Program-made: the position numbers and the translations under genes
Notes under the pieces: generated by a model
The model's database searches: none
Told to the model about the DNA's origin: nothing
What the model saw: the letters and a program-made list of their open reading frames with translations, nothing else
Shown here: in pieces, positions 5,485-5,703 of the stretch
How the letters are laid out: the number at the start of each line of letters is the position of its first letter
Position numbering within the stretch: the first letter of the stretch is position 1
Assembly (NCBI GenBank): GCA_021325365.1
Contig: JAJPHF010000169.1
Location: 1-5,703, forward strand
Direction: 5' to 3'
Source of the DNA: Pseudomonadota bacterium
GTDB lineage: Bacteria; Chloroflexota; UBA6077; JAJPHF01
DNA: 5,703 nucleotides

Positions 5485-5703
5485 CTACCGATAATCTGTG
5501 CAACCGCCTGCTGGATCAGCCAATTCGACAGCGCCCCACCGCCCGTTCCATCCGGGGGCTGAGGCTGGCCGAGAGGCGCTGAACTGGTCGTCGGTAGCGA
5601 GCGTGCGGAGCTGCGCGAGGAGATGATAGATGTAGCGGCTGATGCCGCCCGAGCGATAGGTCTGCGAGAAGTCGAGGAGCTGCGCGTTCAGCCCAACGTG
5701 CAC
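5485..5703 (-). pseudogene. Truncated glycosyltransferase reading frame (72 codons)
   Basis: Starting from the GTG at the extreme right end, the frame reads MHVGLNAQLLDFSQTYRSGG, then ISRYIYHLLAQLRTLATDDQF, a clear GT4/group-1 glycosyltransferase N-terminus through about residue 38. After that the sequence (SASRPASAPGWNGRW and on) is not confidently recognisable, and a TAG at 5487-5485 ends it at 72 residues. Intact relatives are several hundred residues long, so the sugar-nucleotide-binding C-terminal domain is missing. The stop lies 9 bases from the convergent kinase stop, leaving no room for the rest of the gene. It is either a deletion remnant or the product of a misjoined assembly. The first 67 bases are identical to 1-67. 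If the window is circular, the ribosome-binding site and G-run block at 68-118 precede this frame. Confidence 0.55.
5637..5703. repeat. Right copy of the 67-bp terminal direct repeat
   Basis: Bases 5637-5703 are identical to bases 1-67, in the same orientation, ending exactly at the window end. The repeat covers the first 22 codons of the glycosyltransferase frame. The identity is seen directly. An odd-length exact overlap at both extremities is what a circular or self-looping de Bruijn contig leaves, but a real direct repeat is also possible. Confidence 0.95.

Noticed and set aside
1..5703. Autonomous plasmid or phage genome, CRISPR array, insertion sequence
   Set aside because: No replication initiator, capsid, transposase, recombinase, toxin-antitoxin or regularly spaced repeats are visible. 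The only exact long repeat is the terminal one.

Overview
This is a high-GC window that looks bacterial and metagenomic. The only lineage hint is family resemblance. The glycosyltransferase N-terminus (motif GISRYIYHLL) and the long Pro/Thr/Ser linker behind the lipoprotein signal are both styles I associate with Chloroflexota (Thermomicrobia and relatives). This is inference, and another GC-rich phylum is possible.

Layout. Bases 1-67 hold, on the minus strand, the first 22 codons of a group-1/GT4-type glycosyltransferase. Bases 68-961 are about 0.9 kb without a convincing gene. They are very GC-rich near the left end and carry several perfect hairpins, with a G-quadruplex-type G-run block (minus strand) directly upstream of the glycosyltransferase start. 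Bases 962-3617 (minus) are a two-gene operon: an ABC-type substrate-binding lipoprotein (NMT1/THI5, NitT/TauT style), then 25 nt later a PaaK-like adenylate-forming ligase with a strong Shine-Dalgarno. Bases 3618-3771 are a divergent promoter region. Bases 3772-5475 (plus) encode a soluble GAF-PAS-HisKA-HATPase histidine kinase. Bases 5485-5703 (minus, convergent with the kinase) are a 72-codon frame that starts like the glycosyltransferase but is far too short for one.

The most striking structural fact is that bases 1-67 are repeated exactly at 5637-5703, the two extreme ends of the window. This suggests a circular or tandemly repeated 5,636-bp unit, or an assembly overlap. No replication, partition, transposase or recombinase gene is visible, so an autonomous plasmid is not supported.

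How the genes may work together (inference): the lipoprotein would capture a small, perhaps carboxylated, solute outside the membrane, and the ligase would activate a carboxylic acid by adenylation in the cytoplasm. The divergent kinase could sense a cytosolic signal and control the operon. The transporter permease and ATPase and a response regulator are all absent from the window.
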